In this document: positions 54,630 to 64,000 of the stretch, one piece after another | Numbering within the stretch: the first letter of the stretch is position 1 | Layout of the letters: each line of letters opens with the position of its first letter | From: Xanthobacteraceae bacterium | Lineage (GTDB): Bacteria; Pseudomonadota; Alphaproteobacteria; Rhizobiales; Xanthobacteraceae | NCBI GenBank assembly: GCA_019746355.1 | Contig: JAIESC010000001.1 | Location: 84,336 to 148,335, forward strand | Direction: 5' to 3' | Length of the DNA stretch: 64,000 nt | The notes under the pieces: generated by a model | Databases searched by the model: none | Seen by the model: only the letters and a program-made list of their open reading frames with translations | Told to the model about the DNA's origin: nothing | Translations under genes and position numbers: made by a program

Positions 54630-55322
54630 ATGGCTGACCGTGAAAGCAATCGCCAAGGCGCCTTCTTCGGCCGGCGCAAGGGCCACGCGCTGAAGCCGCG
54701 GCAGGCCGCGCTGTTCCACGCACTGCTGCCGAAGCTTGCGCTCGACCTCCACGCGCCCGCGCCATCCGACCTGCGCGCGCTGTTCAGCGACGTGCACGAA
54801 GTCCGCCTTGAAAGCGGTTTCGGCGGTGGCGAGCATCTGATCGCGGAAGCCGAGCGGCAGCCGCAGACCGGCTTCATCGGCATCGAGCCGTTCATCAACG
54901 GCATGGCCAAGGCGCTCGCCGCGATCGACGACCGCAAGCTCAACAACATCCGTCTGCATCACGGCGATGCGACCGACATGCTGGCCTGGCTTCCCGCCGC
55001 GGGCCTTGCGCGCTTCGACCTGCTCTATCCCGATCCATGGCCGAAGCGGCGGCACTGGAAGCGCCGCTTCGTGCAGGACAAGAGCGTTGCGGCGATTGCG
55101 CGGAGCTTGAGGCCGGGCGGCGAGTTTCGCTTCGCCAGCGATATTTCCGGATACATCGAGTGGACGCTGGCGCGCCTGCTGCGTTCGCCGGATTTCGTCT
55201 GGACCGCCGAGCAGGCCGACGACTGGCGCAAGCCTTGGCCGGGCTTCACCCGGACGCGCTACGAAGCGAAGGCCGTGCGCGAAGGCCGCACGCCCTGCTA
55301 TCTCACCTTCAGGCGGCGATGA
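54630..55322 (+). CDS. trmB: tRNA (guanine-N7)-methyltransferase TrmB
   Basis: The 230-residue class I methyltransferase forms m7G46 in tRNA. It shows EVRLESGFGGGEHLIAEAERQPQTGFIGIEPF (SAM-binding motif region, near 57-90), DLLYPDPWPKRRHWKRRFVQ (the TrmB signature, near 130) and the C-terminal TRYEAKAVREGRTPCYLTF. The start is set at ATG 54630. The frame continues upstream through a palindromic repeat, which is unlikely to be coding, and an ATG at 54621 is possible. It is convergent with the DUF2336 gene, six bases away. Confidence 0.94.
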   Translation: MADRESNRQGAFFGRRKGHALKPRQAALFHALLPKLALDLHAPAPSDLRALFSDVHEVRLESGFGGGEHLIAEAERQPQTGFIGIEPFINGMAKALAAIDDRKLNNIRLHHGDATDMLAWLPAAGLARFDLLYPDPWPKRRHWKRRFVQDKSVAAIARSLRPGGEFRFASDISGYIEWTLARLLRSPDFVWTAEQADDWRKPWPGFTRTRYEAKAVREGRTPCYLTFRRR

Positions 55323-55328
55323 TGTCCG

Positions 55329-56414
55329 TCAGTCTGCGCCCGGCGGACTGACCTGCCAGAACCGGACCACACGTTGCGCGGTCGAAGCCGACAACCGCTC
55401 GTAGTTGGCGTAGGAGTCCTCGAGCGATTGCGTCGACGTGCCCTTGGGGGTCGGCCGCGACATGATGATCGCCTTGACCGTGTCCCAGCCATAGCCCGCC
55501 GCCTTGCACAGAATGAGAATCGGATCCGGCCGGTCGCCCGCCATCAGGCGGTCGGCAGTCTCGACCGGGATGCCGCACAGCATGGCAAGCGAGGCGACGG
55601 TCTCTTCGAACTTCTTGTCCTTGGCGAAATTGGCGAGCTCGGTCTCGTCGAGCTCGTTGGTCTGATGCATGGCCATGACGGTCCGCATCGCCGCCGTGTA
55701 GTCGCGCACCGGAACCGACTTGTCGTATTCGCGGGAGATCTTGTCGAGCACGCGCTGGATTTCCGCACGCGTCTCGGGCTTGGCCGACGAGAGAAGGCGC
55801 TGCTGCACCACCGCCGTGGCGCGCACCAGGAGCTCACGGAACAGATGCGCCGGAATATCCGGCCGGGAGCCGACCCGCTGCGCGAGCTCTTCGTTGTCCT
55901 CCGCGCGCTTCACCAGTGCCGAGAATCCGCCCTCGGAGAACTTCGCCGACTGGTTATCGGCGACGGTCGCCACCACTTCGGGACTGCCGCGCCGCACCAG
56001 CACGTCGGTGACCGCCTCGCCGAGGTCGGCGCGGCCGGCGATGGCGGCGAGATGCTCCTGCCCCTTGGTTTTCGCAAGCTCGACCAGCTCGCTTTCGCGA
56101 AGCCGCGGCGATTGCGCGATGACGGGGCCTGCGACCTCGATATTCTCGTCGCGCGCGAGCGTGTGCATCAGTTCGGTCGGCGCGTTGGGAAGTGCGGCGA
56201 GCGACTGCGCCATTTCCGAGCGCGCCTTCGCCTCGATTTCGACGACCAGGCGGCAGAGCACGTCGTCGAACAGCCCGATATGGTCTTCGTTGAAGCTCGG
56301 GGCGCCGTCGATGAACAGATTGGCGATGCGCTTGACCGTCTTGGCGCGCCGCTCCGCCGAGCCGTGCTGGATGACGTCTTCGAGCTCGGGGATCAGGGAC
56401 GCAGACGCGGACAT
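55329..56414 (-). CDS. DUF2336 domain protein
   Basis: The 361-residue protein is almost wholly helical and matches DUF2336, a family nearly confined to Alphaproteobacteria. Characteristic parts are SAERRAKTVKRIANLFIDG near 20, repeated helix pairs of HEAT-like appearance across 60-200, and the C-terminal PILILCKAAGYGWDTVKAIIMSRP. No catalytic residues are evident and no function is established. The ATG at 56414 is preferred over an in-frame upstream start at 56441. The gene is divergent from rimP, with 291 bp between. Confidence 0.85.
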   Translation of the reverse strand: MSASASLIPELEDVIQHGSAERRAKTVKRIANLFIDGAPSFNEDHIGLFDDVLCRLVVEIEAKARSEMAQSLAALPNAPTELMHTLARDENIEVAGPVIAQSPRLRESELVELAKTKGQEHLAAIAGRADLGEAVTDVLVRRGSPEVVATVADNQSAKFSEGGFSALVKRAEDNEELAQRVGSRPDIPAHLFRELLVRATAVVQQRLLSSAKPETRAEIQRVLDKISREYDKSVPVRDYTAAMRTVMAMHQTNELDETELANFAKDKKFEETVASLAMLCGIPVETADRLMAGDRPDPILILCKAAGYGWDTVKAIIMSRPTPKGTSTQSLEDSYANYERLSASTAQRVVRFWQVSPPGAD

Positions 56415-56570
56415 AAAAAATATTTCCTGCCGGCAGTTCACGCACCGGTCCTCGGGTCCACGTTAGGCAGGCTTTCTAAAGGAACCGTTAGCCAATCCTC
56501 AGCCTGTCCATGCCCTTGCAAAGCAATGAAAATCCGCTATATTCCGGCTGTCTGTTATGACATCTCATAA

Positions 56571-56589
56571 CGATCGGATGATCCGATCG
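56571..56589. repeat. Short inverted repeat upstream of rimP
   Basis: CGATCGGA (56571-56578) and TCCGATCG (56582-56589) are perfect inverted arms around TGA. It lies 116 bp upstream of rimP and could be an operator or part of the leader structure. Confidence 0.5.
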
Positions 56590-56596
56590 GATTTTG

Positions 56597-56627
56597 AGAG
56601 TGGGCCCCCCGGGACCCGCTCTTTTTT
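56597..56627 (+). terminator. Intrinsic terminator-like hairpin in the rimP-nusA-infB leader
   Basis: AGAGTGGGCCCC pairs with GGGACCCGCTCT (56597-56622, one G-U pair and one mismatch) and is followed by a run of T. It precedes rimP by about 79 bp. A second perfect hairpin (GCGCCCC 56637-56643 with GGGGCGC 56647-56653) follows at once. It may be the terminator of an upstream transcript or an attenuator of the rimP operon. Confidence 0.6.
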
Positions 56628-56705
56628 GTTACCTGGGCGCCCCTGTGGGGCGCGGGTCAAAAAAAGCGCGAAAATCCCGAGGCTTACAGGCACCAAAGCG
56701 GACGG

Positions 56706-57407
56706 ATGACCGAGAGCATCGAGACGCACAATGCGGCTGAAGGCGCCGAAAAGCGCCTGATCGTCGAACCTGGACTGGCAGCGCACGTCGCCGCCGTGGT
56801 CGAGCCTGTGCTGGAAAGCCTGGGCTATCGACTCGTGCGCGTGCGCGTGTCGGGTCTCGACGGCTGCACCGTGCAGGTGATGGCTGAGCGGCCGGACGGC
56901 ACAATGACGATCGACGATTGCGAGGCTTGCTCGCGCGCGCTGTCGCCGGTGCTCGACGCAGCCGATCCGGTCGATCGCGCCTACCGGCTGGAACTGTCGT
57001 CGCCCGGCATCGACCGGCCGCTGGTGCGGCAATCGGATTTCGAGCGCTACGCCGGCAACCTGGTGAAGATCGAGATGGCGGTGGCTGCCGAAGGCCGCAA
57101 GCGGTTCCGCGGCCAGTTGCTGGGCACCGAAGGCCATCTCGCGCGCATCCATCGCGACGACGCGCCGGCGGGCGAGCCTGCCGACGTCATGCTGCCGATC
57201 GAGGACATGGCCGAGGCCAAGCTCGTGCTCACCGACGCGCTGGTTGCGGAATCGCTCCGCCGCGGCAAGCAGGCCGAGCGCGCGCAGCAGGCGATCAACG
57301 ACAACGAGCCGGCACCGGCCCGTCATCCTGATCCATCACACCCCCGAAACCCGTTTCCGCGCGGACCCGGCAAGAACCGGAACCGTGCCCAGCACGAAGG
57401 AGAATGA
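56706..57407 (+). CDS. rimP: Ribosome maturation factor RimP
   Basis: The 233-residue protein helps mature the 30S subunit. It shows the RimP pattern: [11 protein letters not shown] near 38, [43 protein letters not shown] (the core signature, near 60-105) and [10 protein letters not shown]. The C-terminus is extended by a Pro/Arg/Asn-rich tail (about 195-233) compared with E. coli RimP (150-ish). It heads the conserved rimP-nusA-ylxR-infB set, with nusA starting three bases after its stop codon. Confidence 0.93.
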   Translation: MTESIETHNAAEGAEKRLIVEPGLAAHVAAVVEPVLESLGYRLVRVRVSGLDGCTVQVMAERPDGTMTIDDCEACSRALSPVLDAADPVDRAYRLELSSPGIDRPLVRQSDFERYAGNLVKIEMAVAAEGRKRFRGQLLGTEGHLARIHRDDAPAGEPADVMLPIEDMAEAKLVLTDALVAESLRRGKQAERAQQAINDNEPAPARHPDPSHPRNPFPRGPGKNRNRAQHEGE

Positions 57408-57410
57408 GCG

Positions 57411-59018
57411 ATGGCTGTCAGCGCCAACCGGCTCGAGCTGTTGCAGATCGCGGATGCAGTCGCCCGCGAAAAATCCATCGACCGCATGATCGTCGTCACC
57501 GCGATGGAGGATGCCATCGCCAAGGCGGCGCGGTCGCGCTACGGCGCCGAGACCGACGTGCACGCCGAGATCAATCCCAAGACCGGGGAGCTCCGCCTCG
57601 CCCGCCACATGCTGGTGGTCGACAACGTCGAGAACCCGTCGAACCAGATCAGCGTCGAGGACGCCAAGAAGCGCAATCCCGCGGCGCAGGTCGGCGACAC
57701 CATCGCCGACACGCTGCCGCCGCTGGAATACGGCCGCATCGCCGCGCAGTCGGCCAAGCAGGTGATCGTGCAGAAGGTGCGCGAGGCCGAGCGCGACCGG
57801 CAGTATCAGGAATACAAGGACCGCATCGGCGACATCGTCAACGGCATCGTCAAGCGCGTTGAATACGGCAACGTCGTCGTCGATCTCGGCCGCGGCGAGG
57901 CGATCATCCGCCGCGACGAGATGCTGCCGCGCGAGACGCTGCGCAACGGCGATCGCGTCCGCGCCTATATCTACGACGTGCGGCGGGAGCCGCGCGGCCC
58001 GCAGATTTTCCTCTCCCGCACGCATCCGCAGTTCATGGCGAAGCTGTTCGCGCAGGAGGTTCCGGAAATCTACGACGGCATCGTCGAGGTGAAGGAGGTG
58101 GCCCGCGATCCGGGCTCGCGCGCCAAAATCGCGGTGATTTCGCGGGATTCCTCGGTCGATCCGGTCGGCGCCTGCGTCGGCATGCGCGGCTCGCGCGTGC
58201 AGGCGGTGGTGAACGAGCTGCAGGGCGAGAAGATCGACATCATCCCGTGGTCGCCCGACATCGCGACCTTCGTGGTCAACGCGCTGGCGCCGGCCGAAGT
58301 CGCCAAGGTCGTGCTCGACGAGGATCGCGAGCGTATTGAAGTTGTCGTGCCGGATGCCCAGCTGTCGCTTGCGATCGGCCGGCGCGGCCAGAACGTGCGG
58401 CTCGCCTCGCAGCTCACCCACTGGGACATCGACATCCTCACCGAGCAGGAAGAGTCGGAGCGCCGTCAGGCCGAGTTCCAGGCGCGCACCAAGATGTTCA
58501 TGGAAGCGCTGGACCTCGACGAGGTGGTCGGGCAGTTGCTCGCGTCCGAAGGTTTCGCCTCCGTCGAGGAGCTGGCGATGGTGGACGAGAAGGAGCTCGC
58601 CGGCATCGAAGGCTTCGACGAGGACACCGCGCGCGAGCTGCAAGCCCGCGCCACCGAGTATCTCGCCAAGATCGAGGGCGAGCTCGATGCCAAGCGCAAG
58701 GCGCTCGGCGTCGAGGACGCTCTCAAGGATGTGCCCGGCGTCACCACGGCGATGCTGGTCAAGCTCGGCGAGAACGGCGTCAAGACGGTCGAGGACTTGG
58801 CCGGCTGCGCCACCGACGACCTGACCGGCTGGACCGAGCGCAAGGACGGCGAGAGCAAGCGCGAGCCGGGCATCCTCGAAGGCCACGACCTGTCCCGCGA
58901 GGAGGCCGAGGCGATGATCATGCAGGCCCGTCTCAAGGCCGGCTGGATCACCGAGGCCGATCTCGCCCCACCCGCGGCGGAAGCCGCACCGGAGGAAGCC
59001 GCGGCGACGCCGGCTTAG
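57411..59018 (+). CDS. nusA: Transcription termination/antitermination protein NusA
   Basis: The 535-residue protein has the N-terminal RNA-polymerase-binding domain ([45 protein letters not shown], about 1-130), the S1 domain ([31 protein letters not shown], about 145-205) and two KH domains ([34 protein letters not shown] and [18 protein letters not shown]). Acidic HhH repeats (near 365-515) follow and an Ala/Glu-rich tail ends it. It starts three bases after the rimP stop codon. Confidence 0.97.
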   Translation: MAVSANRLELLQIADAVAREKSIDRMIVVTAMEDAIAKAARSRYGAETDVHAEINPKTGELRLARHMLVVDNVENPSNQISVEDAKKRNPAAQVGDTIADTLPPLEYGRIAAQSAKQVIVQKVREAERDRQYQEYKDRIGDIVNGIVKRVEYGNVVVDLGRGEAIIRRDEMLPRETLRNGDRVRAYIYDVRREPRGPQIFLSRTHPQFMAKLFAQEVPEIYDGIVEVKEVARDPGSRAKIAVISRDSSVDPVGACVGMRGSRVQAVVNELQGEKIDIIPWSPDIATFVVNALAPAEVAKVVLDEDRERIEVVVPDAQLSLAIGRRGQNVRLASQLTHWDIDILTEQEESERRQAEFQARTKMFMEALDLDEVVGQLLASEGFASVEELAMVDEKELAGIEGFDEDTARELQARATEYLAKIEGELDAKRKALGVEDALKDVPGVTTAMLVKLGENGVKTVEDLAGCATDDLTGWTERKDGESKREPGILEGHDLSREEAEAMIMQARLKAGWITEADLAPPAAEAAPEEAAATPA

Positions 59019-59036
59019 GGAGAGACGATCACAGCG

Positions 59037-59717
59037 ATGCTGGCGCACGCGCAACCTGAGGAACTCGATGCCGGGCCGCACAAGGGCCGCCCGGGCGGCG
59101 AGCGCCTGTGCGCGGTCACCCGCGAGGTGAAGCCGGTCGGCGACCTGATCCGCTTCGTCGTCGGGCCCGACGGCGTCGTGCCCGATCTCAAGCGCAAGCT
59201 GCCGGGCCGCGGGCTCTGGATCACGGCCGACCGGAAAACGCTCAAGGACGCGGTCTCGCGCAACGTATTCGCACGCGGCTTCAAGCGTGACGTCCGCGTG
59301 ACGGCGGAACTGGCGGAGATGACCGAACGCCTTTTGCTGGCGGGCGCGCTCGACGCGCTGTCGATCGCCGGCAAATCCGGGCTGGTTCTGACCGGCTTTG
59401 CCAAGGTCGAGGCGGCGATTGCCCAGGAGAGCGCACATGACGCGATCGTGGGCCTGATCCATGCCGCCGACGCCGCAAGCGACGGCGTCGGAAAGCTCGC
59501 CGGTGCGCTGCGGCATCGCCCGGACGCGGACCGTATAATCACGGTCAGAACCTTCACGACCGCCCAATTGGATTTGGCATTGGGCCGGTCAAATGTGGTA
59601 CATGCAGCGCTGATTGCCGGGCCTGCCAATGACACGTTTTTGGCGCGTTTAGCGCGCTTTGAGCGCTTCCGGACCGGCGAACCGGACGGACGTGGCGGCA
59701 CTGGCACACGGAACTGA
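59037..59717 (+). CDS. YlxR-type RNA-binding protein with L7Ae-like second half
   Basis: The 226-residue protein has an N-terminal YlxR (DUF448) domain (CAVTREVKPVGDLIRFVVGPDGVVPDLKRKLPGRGLWITADRKTLKDAV, about residues 25-75). The C-terminal half resembles ribosomal L7Ae-type RNA-binding proteins (RLLLAGALDALSIAGKSGLVLTGFAKVEAAI). This two-domain form is common between nusA and infB in Alphaproteobacteria. It probably binds structured RNA; its role is not established. The start ATG 59037 is 18 bp after the nusA stop. Confidence 0.85.
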   Translation: MLAHAQPEELDAGPHKGRPGGERLCAVTREVKPVGDLIRFVVGPDGVVPDLKRKLPGRGLWITADRKTLKDAVSRNVFARGFKRDVRVTAELAEMTERLLLAGALDALSIAGKSGLVLTGFAKVEAAIAQESAHDAIVGLIHAADAASDGVGKLAGALRHRPDADRIITVRTFTTAQLDLALGRSNVVHAALIAGPANDTFLARLARFERFRTGEPDGRGGTGTRN

Positions 59718-59733
59718 CAGGAATCGGGACTGA

Positions 59734-62388
59734 ATGGCTGACACCAAGACCCCTGACGGCAAGACGCTGAGCGTCGGCGGCAAGTCGACGCTGTCGCTGA
59801 AGCCGCGCACCGAGACCGGCACGGTGCGCCAGAGCTTCAGCCACGGCCGCAGCAAGCAAGTGGTCGTCGAGGTCAAGAAGCGCCGCGCCGCCCCCGACGG
59901 CAAGCCCGAGACGGCCGCCCCGGCTCCGGCTGCCGCGCCGGTTGCTGCGCCCAGCGCCAAGCGTCCCGGCCCTGGCGCACCGGCCGGCAAGGCATCGGCG
60001 GCCAGGCCCGCGGCGCAAGCCTCGGCCGCACCGCCGAAGTCGTCCGGCGTCGTCCTTCGCACCCTGACCGATGAGGAGCGCAACCGTCGCGCCCATGCGC
60101 TCGGCGACGCGCGTCTGCGCGAGGCCGAAGAGCGCAAGATCGCCGAAGAAGAGGCAAAAATCCGCGCACAGCGCGAGGCGATCGAAAAATCCGAGCGCGA
60201 GGCGGCCGAGGCCCGCAAACGCGAAGAGGACGACCGCCGCAAGCACGACGAAGAGACCAAGAAGAAGGCCGACGAAGTCGCCAAGAAGCGTTTTGGCGAA
60301 GGCGAGGCTGCGAAGACGACGACGACGACAACAACGACAACAGCTGCACGCCCCGGCACACGTCCGGGTGCCCGTCCGCAGCTCGAAGCCGAGGAAGAGG
60401 AGGCGCCGAAGTTCCGCCGCGGTCCCGGCGGCGCCCTGCGTCCTGCGCCACCGCCGAAGCGGCCGACTCGCGCGGCCCAGACCGCGACGGAACGTCCCCG
60501 CGGCCGTCTCACCCTCGTGAATGCACTCAACACCGACGAGGTTCGCGAGCGTTCCAACGCCTCGTTCCATCGCCGCGAGCAACGGCGTCATAAGGCCCTG
60601 ATGGGCAACGAGTCGCGCGAGAAGATCTCGCGCGAGGTGACGATCCCGGAGGCAATCACCATCCAGGAGCTCGCCAACCGCATGTCCGAACGGTCGGTGG
60701 ATGTCATCAAGTTCCTGATGAAGCAAGGCCAGATGGCGACGATCAACGACGTGATCGACGCCGACACCGCCCAGCTGATTGCCGAGGAGCTCGGCCACAC
60801 CGTCAAGCGCGTCGCCGAGGCCGACGTCGAGGAAGGCGTGTTCGACGTCGCCGACGATCCGGCCGATCTCGAGTCGCGCGCGCCGGTCGTGACCGTGATG
60901 GGTCACGTCGACCACGGCAAGACCTCGCTGCTCGATGCGATCCGCTCGACCAACGTGGCGGGGGGCGAGGCCGGCGGCATCACCCAGCACATCGGCGCCT
61001 ACCAGGTGGAATCGCCGTCGCACGGCAAGATCACCTTCATCGACACGCCGGGCCACGCCGCGTTTACCGCGATGCGCGCCCGCGGCGCCAAGGTCACCGA
61101 CATCGTGGTGCTGGTGGTCGCGGCCGACGACGGCGTGATGCCGCAGACGATCGAGGCCATCAATCATGCCAAGGCGGCGAAGGTGCCGATGATCGTCGCC
61201 ATCAACAAGATCGACAAGCCGGACGCCAATCCGACGCGCGTGCGCACCGATCTCTTGCAACACGAGGTGCAGGTCGAATCGATGGGCGGCGAAGTGGTGG
61301 ACGTCGAACTGTCGGCGACCAAGAAGACCAACATCGACAAGCTGCTCGAAATGATCGGCCTGCAGGCCGAAATCCTCGACCTCAAGGCCAATCCGGTGCG
61401 AGCCGCCGAGGGCACTGTGATCGAGGCCAAGCTCGACCGCGGCCGCGGTCCGGTCGCCACCGTGCTCGTGCAGCGCGGCACGCTGCATGTCGGCGACATC
61501 ATCGTTGCCGGTGCCGCCTGGGGCCGTGTCCGCGCGCTGGTGAACGACACCGGCCAACCGGTGCAGGAGGCCGGTCCTTCGGTTCCGGTCGAGGTGCTGG
61601 GCTTCGCCGACACGCCTGAGGCGAGCGACCGTCTCGCCGTGGTCGAATCGGAGGCCCGCGCACGCGAACTGACCGACTACCGGGTCCGCCAGAAGCGCGA
61701 AAAGAGCGCTGCGCACGCGACCGGCATGCGCGGCTCGCTCGAGCAGATGATGTCGCAGCTCAAGACATCGGGCCGCAAGGATTTCCCGCTGATCATAAAG
61801 ACCGACGTCCAGGGCTCGCTTGAGGCCATCGCCGGCGCGCTGGAGAAGCTCGGCACCGACGAGGTCGGCGCGCGGATCATCCATTCCGGCGTCGGTGGCA
61901 TCACCGAGTCCGACGTGACGCTGGCGGAATCTTCAGGCGCCGCCATCATCGGTTTCAACGTGCGCGCCCACAAGGAGGCGCGCGAGGCTGCCGAGCACCA
62001 GCGCATCGAAATCCGCTACTACAACATCATCTACGATCTCGTCGACGACGTGAAGAAGGCGATGTCCGGTCTGCTCACGCCGGAGCGGCGCGAGACCATG
62101 CTCGGCAACGCGCTGATCCTCGAGGTCTTCAACGTGTCGAAGGTCGGCAAGGTGGCCGGCTGCCGCGTCACCGACGGCAAGGTCGAGCGCGGCGCGGGCG
62201 TCCGCCTCATCCGCGACAACGTCGTGGTCCACGAGGGCAAGCTCTCGCAGCTCAAGCGCTTCAAGGACGACGCGCGCGAAGTCACCGCCGGAATGGAATG
62301 CGGCATGGCCTTCGAGAACTACCAGGACATGCGGCAGGGCGACGTGATCGAGTGCTACCGGGTGGAGACGGTGCAACGCTCGCTCTGA
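59734..62388 (+). CDS. infB: Translation initiation factor IF-2
   Basis: The 884-residue GTPase brings fMet-tRNA to the 30S subunit. The N-terminal 280 residues are a low-complexity region with an Ala/Pro-rich part, a charged coiled coil ([28 protein letters not shown]) and a tract of nine Thr. The IF-2 N-domain follows near 300, then the GTPase with G1 GHVDHGKT near 391, G3 DTPGHAAF near 437 and G4 NKID near 491. The C-terminal domains II-IV are complete (ending [14 protein letters not shown]). Length is normal for the order. A 192-bp gap rich in palindromes separates it from rbfA. Confidence 0.97.
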   Translation: MADTKTPDGKTLSVGGKSTLSLKPRTETGTVRQSFSHGRSKQVVVEVKKRRAAPDGKPETAAPAPAAAPVAAPSAKRPGPGAPAGKASAARPAAQASAAPPKSSGVVLRTLTDEERNRRAHALGDARLREAEERKIAEEEAKIRAQREAIEKSEREAAEARKREEDDRRKHDEETKKKADEVAKKRFGEGEAAKTTTTTTTTTAARPGTRPGARPQLEAEEEEAPKFRRGPGGALRPAPPPKRPTRAAQTATERPRGRLTLVNALNTDEVRERSNASFHRREQRRHKALMGNESREKISREVTIPEAITIQELANRMSERSVDVIKFLMKQGQMATINDVIDADTAQLIAEELGHTVKRVAEADVEEGVFDVADDPADLESRAPVVTVMGHVDHGKTSLLDAIRSTNVAGGEAGGITQHIGAYQVESPSHGKITFIDTPGHAAFTAMRARGAKVTDIVVLVVAADDGVMPQTIEAINHAKAAKVPMIVAINKIDKPDANPTRVRTDLLQHEVQVESMGGEVVDVELSATKKTNIDKLLEMIGLQAEILDLKANPVRAAEGTVIEAKLDRGRGPVATVLVQRGTLHVGDIIVAGAAWGRVRALVNDTGQPVQEAGPSVPVEVLGFADTPEASDRLAVVESEARARELTDYRVRQKREKSAAHATGMRGSLEQMMSQLKTSGRKDFPLIIKTDVQGSLEAIAGALEKLGTDEVGARIIHSGVGGITESDVTLAESSGAAIIGFNVRAHKEAREAAEHQRIEIRYYNIIYDLVDDVKKAMSGLLTPERRETMLGNALILEVFNVSKVGKVAGCRVTDGKVERGAGVRLIRDNVVVHEGKLSQLKRFKDDAREVTAGMECGMAFENYQDMRQGDVIECYRVETVQRSL
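60316..60342 (+). repeat. Trinucleotide (ACG/ACA) tract inside infB
   Basis: Nine consecutive Thr codons (ACG x4, ACA x2, ACG, ACA x2) encode a homopolymeric Thr tract in the disordered N-terminal region of IF-2. Such tracts can vary in length by slippage without changing the frame. Confidence 0.85.
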
Positions 62389-62435
62389 GTCCGAATCTCA
62401 GGCAGGCGCGAGACACCCTCCGCCCTATCCCCGTC

Positions 62436-62554
62436 ATGGCCGGGGCATAGACGTTCGAAGAACGGCGTTGCTTCGCTCGCCTATGTCCCGGCCATCCACG
62501 CCTTCCCCCGTTGAGTGGAAGCGAGGCGTGGATGCCCGGCACAAGGCCGGGCAT
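62436..62554. repeat. Three adjoining palindromic repeats between infB and rbfA
   Basis: Element 1 pairs 62436-62450 with 62481-62495 (15 bp, one G-U). Element 2 pairs ATCCACGCC (62494-62502) with GGCGTGGAT (62525-62533). Element 3 pairs ATGCCCGGC (62532-62540) with GCCGGGCAT (62546-62554). They are of the same type as the repeats at 54490-54625 and fill most of the gap. Confidence 0.8.
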
Positions 62555-62580
62555 GACGACGGCAACAGCGGAATTTGATT

Positions 62581-63000
62581 GTGAGAAACAAGCATCATCG
62601 CGATCGCGAGTCGCAAGCAGGTCCTTCGCAACGCGCGCTGCGCGTCGGCGAACTGATCCGTCACGCGCTGTCCGACATGCTGACGCGCGGCGACGTGCAC
62701 GATCCCGTGCTCGAAGGCCATCTCGTCACTGTGCCCGAGGTCCGCATGTCGCCCGACCTGCGGCTCGCGACGATCTATGTGATGCCGCTCGGCGGCCGCG
62801 ACATCAAGGACGTCATCGAGGCGCTCGATCGCAACAAGCGCTATCTACGTGGCGAGATCGCGCACCGCGTTAACTTGAAATTTGCTCCCGAACTCCGCTT
62901 CCGCGTTGACGAACGATTCGACGAGGCGGAACGGATCGAGAAGCTTCTGCGAACCCCGGAAGTACAGCGCGACCTCAAGCGCGACGAAGAAGAACCATGA
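62581..63000 (+). CDS. rbfA: 30S ribosome-binding factor RbfA
   Basis: The 139-residue protein is a KH-like 30S maturation and cold-shock factor. It shows [27 protein letters not shown] and then [23 protein letters not shown] and [35 protein letters not shown], all typical of RbfA. GTG 62581 gives the usual N-terminus ([11 protein letters not shown]); TTG 62575 is also in frame. Its stop overlaps the truB start by ATGA. Confidence 0.94.
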   Translation: MRNKHHRDRESQAGPSQRALRVGELIRHALSDMLTRGDVHDPVLEGHLVTVPEVRMSPDLRLATIYVMPLGGRDIKDVIEALDRNKRYLRGEIAHRVNLKFAPELRFRVDERFDEAERIEKLLRTPEVQRDLKRDEEEP

Positions 63001-64000
63001 CCCACGACGATTCGTCCGCAGCACCGCCTGCGCCATCAACCAGTCCGGCAAAGAGGCGGCCGCAGCAGTTCCGCCGCGAGAAGCGCGACGTGCACGGCTG
63101 GATCGTACTCGACAAGCCGGTCGGCATGACGTCGACGCAAGCCGTCGGTGCGATCAAGCGGCTGTTCGCCTGCAAGCGCGCCGGCCATGCCGGCACGCTC
63201 GACCCGCTCGCCTCGGGCTGCCTCCCGGTTGCGCTCGGCGAGGCGACCAAGACCGTCCCGTTCGTGATGGACGGCCGCAAGACCTACAGCTTCACCGTGC
63301 GCTGGGGCGAGGAGCGCGACAGCGACGACGCCGAGGGCGCCGTCACGACCACGAGCGACGCCCGTCCCTCGCGCGAGGCCATCGCGGCGCTGCTGCCGTC
63401 CTACACCGGAACCATCTCCCAGGTGCCGCCGCGCTATTCCGCCATCAAGGTCAACGGCGAGCGCGCCTACGACCTCGCGCGCGACGGCGAGACGGTCGAG
63501 CTCGCGGCCCGGCCGATCGAGATCTACCGGCTGGAACTGGTTAACACCCCCGACGCCGAGCACGCCGAATTCCGCGCCGAATGCGGCAAAGGCACCTATG
63601 TCCGGTCGCTCGCCCGCGACATGGGCCGGGCGCTCGGATGTTTGGGCCATATCAAGGCCTTACGGCGCGAGGCGGTGGGCCCGTTCGGCGAAAATGTCAT
63701 GATTTCGCTGGAACAACTCACCGGGCTGTGCCATAGAGCAGCCGCTGGCGAGGGCAGCCTCGCCGACGCAATCCTCCCTGTCGAGACCGCGCTGGACGAC
63801 ATCCCGGCGCTGGCCGTCAGCCAGGGAGACGCGGCAAGGCTTCATCGAGGCCAAGCCGTTTTGTTGCGCGGACGGGATGCCCCCATCTTTCGCGGAACGG
63901 TTTATGTCACGGCTTCGGGCGTCTTGATCGCCCTTGCCGAAGTGGACCGCGGCGAGATCGTCCCCAAGCGCGTATTCAACCTGGCCGGGCTTGTGGGAAG
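62997..64000 (+). CDS. truB: tRNA pseudouridine-55 synthase TruB (partial, runs off the window)
   Basis: The frame opens at ATG 62997, overlapping the rbfA stop by four bases, and is still open at the end of the window after 334 codons. TruB converts U55 of the T-loop of tRNAs to pseudouridine. After an 18-residue basic leader comes [22 protein letters not shown]. The catalytic motif is [23 protein letters not shown] (the Asp in TLDPLA), followed by [21 protein letters not shown] and [16 protein letters not shown]. The final VFNLAGLVG suggests that few residues are missing. Confidence 0.95.
   Translation, partial: MTHDDSSAAPPAPSTSPAKRRPQQFRREKRDVHGWIVLDKPVGMTSTQAVGAIKRLFACKRAGHAGTLDPLASGCLPVALGEATKTVPFVMDGRKTYSFTVRWGEERDSDDAEGAVTTTSDARPSREAIAALLPSYTGTISQVPPRYSAIKVNGERAYDLARDGETVELAARPIEIYRLELVNTPDAEHAEFRAECGKGTYVRSLARDMGRALGCLGHIKALRREAVGPFGENVMISLEQLTGLCHRAAAGEGSLADAILPVETALDDIPALAVSQGDAARLHRGQAVLLRGRDAPIFRGTVYVTASGVLIALAEVDRGEIVPKRVFNLAGLVG

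Noticed and set aside
62436..62554. CRISPR or tRNA-like structures between infB and rbfA
   Set aside because: The structures are adjoining palindromes of different sequence, with no spacers and no cloverleaf or T-loop motif.

Overview
The window reads as an origin-proximal chromosomal segment of a GC-rich alphaproteobacterium of the Rhizobiales (Hyphomicrobiales), probably close to the Bradyrhizobium / Rhodopseudomonas / Pseudolabrys group. The grounds are the rpsT-dnaA-dnaN-recF-gyrB block, the block tsaB-rimI-fur ... miaB-phoH-ybeY-corC-lnt-HTH-metK-trmB ... rimP-nusA-ylxR-infB-rbfA-truB, Bug-type solute receptors, DUF2336 and DUF1932 proteins, and palindromic intergenic repeats of the kind common in that group. 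No rRNA, tRNA, CRISPR array, insertion sequence, integrase or prophage gene was found.

Layout. 0.1-7.7 kb: small membrane and exported proteins and metabolic enzymes (DoxX-like protein, MaeB-type malic enzyme, Tat-exported amidohydrolase, DapA-family lyase, FAD monooxygenase). 7.8-16.2 kb: rpsT, a 1.1-kb gene-free region, dnaA, dnaN, recF, an unrecognised 93-residue gene, gyrB. 16.2-16.9 kb: a Gly/Tyr-repeat exported protein. 17.1-25.7 kb: a probable aromatic-compound catabolic region (glutamine-synthetase-like enzyme, Rieske oxygenase, IclR regulator, alpha/beta hydrolase, PobA, DUF1932 dehydrogenase, MhpA-like hydroxylase). 25.7-35.8 kb: mostly exported or poorly known proteins, an adenosine-kinase-like gene, a GST between two copies of a 78-residue exported protein, two neighbouring predicted NlpC/P60-like proteins, and a decayed methyltransferase gene. 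36.0-40.3 kb: trpS, a universal stress protein, an Nfu protein, tsaB, rimI, fur. 40.4-46.3 kb: an accessory segment (orphan molybdenum hydroxylase large subunit, MFS transporter, two Bug receptors) that separates fur from miaB. 46.5-64.0 kb: the translation and RNA-modification block, ending inside truB.

The genes fall into three working groups. One is replication initiation and topology (DnaA, beta clamp, RecF, gyrase B). The second is tRNA/rRNA maturation and translation (TsaB, RimI, MiaB, YbeY, TrmB, RimP, NusA, YlxR, IF-2, RbfA, TruB). The third is uptake and oxidation of organic acids and aromatics. The points most worth a second look are regulatory or structural: four GTTCG half-sites around the IclR start, two genes whose Shine-Dalgarno can pair with an upstream CCTCCT, a perfect TGTGA-N6-TCACA site, a GANTC cluster upstream of dnaA, a terminator-like hairpin in the rimP-nusA leader, the duplicated small exported protein, the methyltransferase relic without its SAM-binding loop, and the accessory insertion in the fur-miaB block. 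I did not find a clear-cut novel defence or mobile system.
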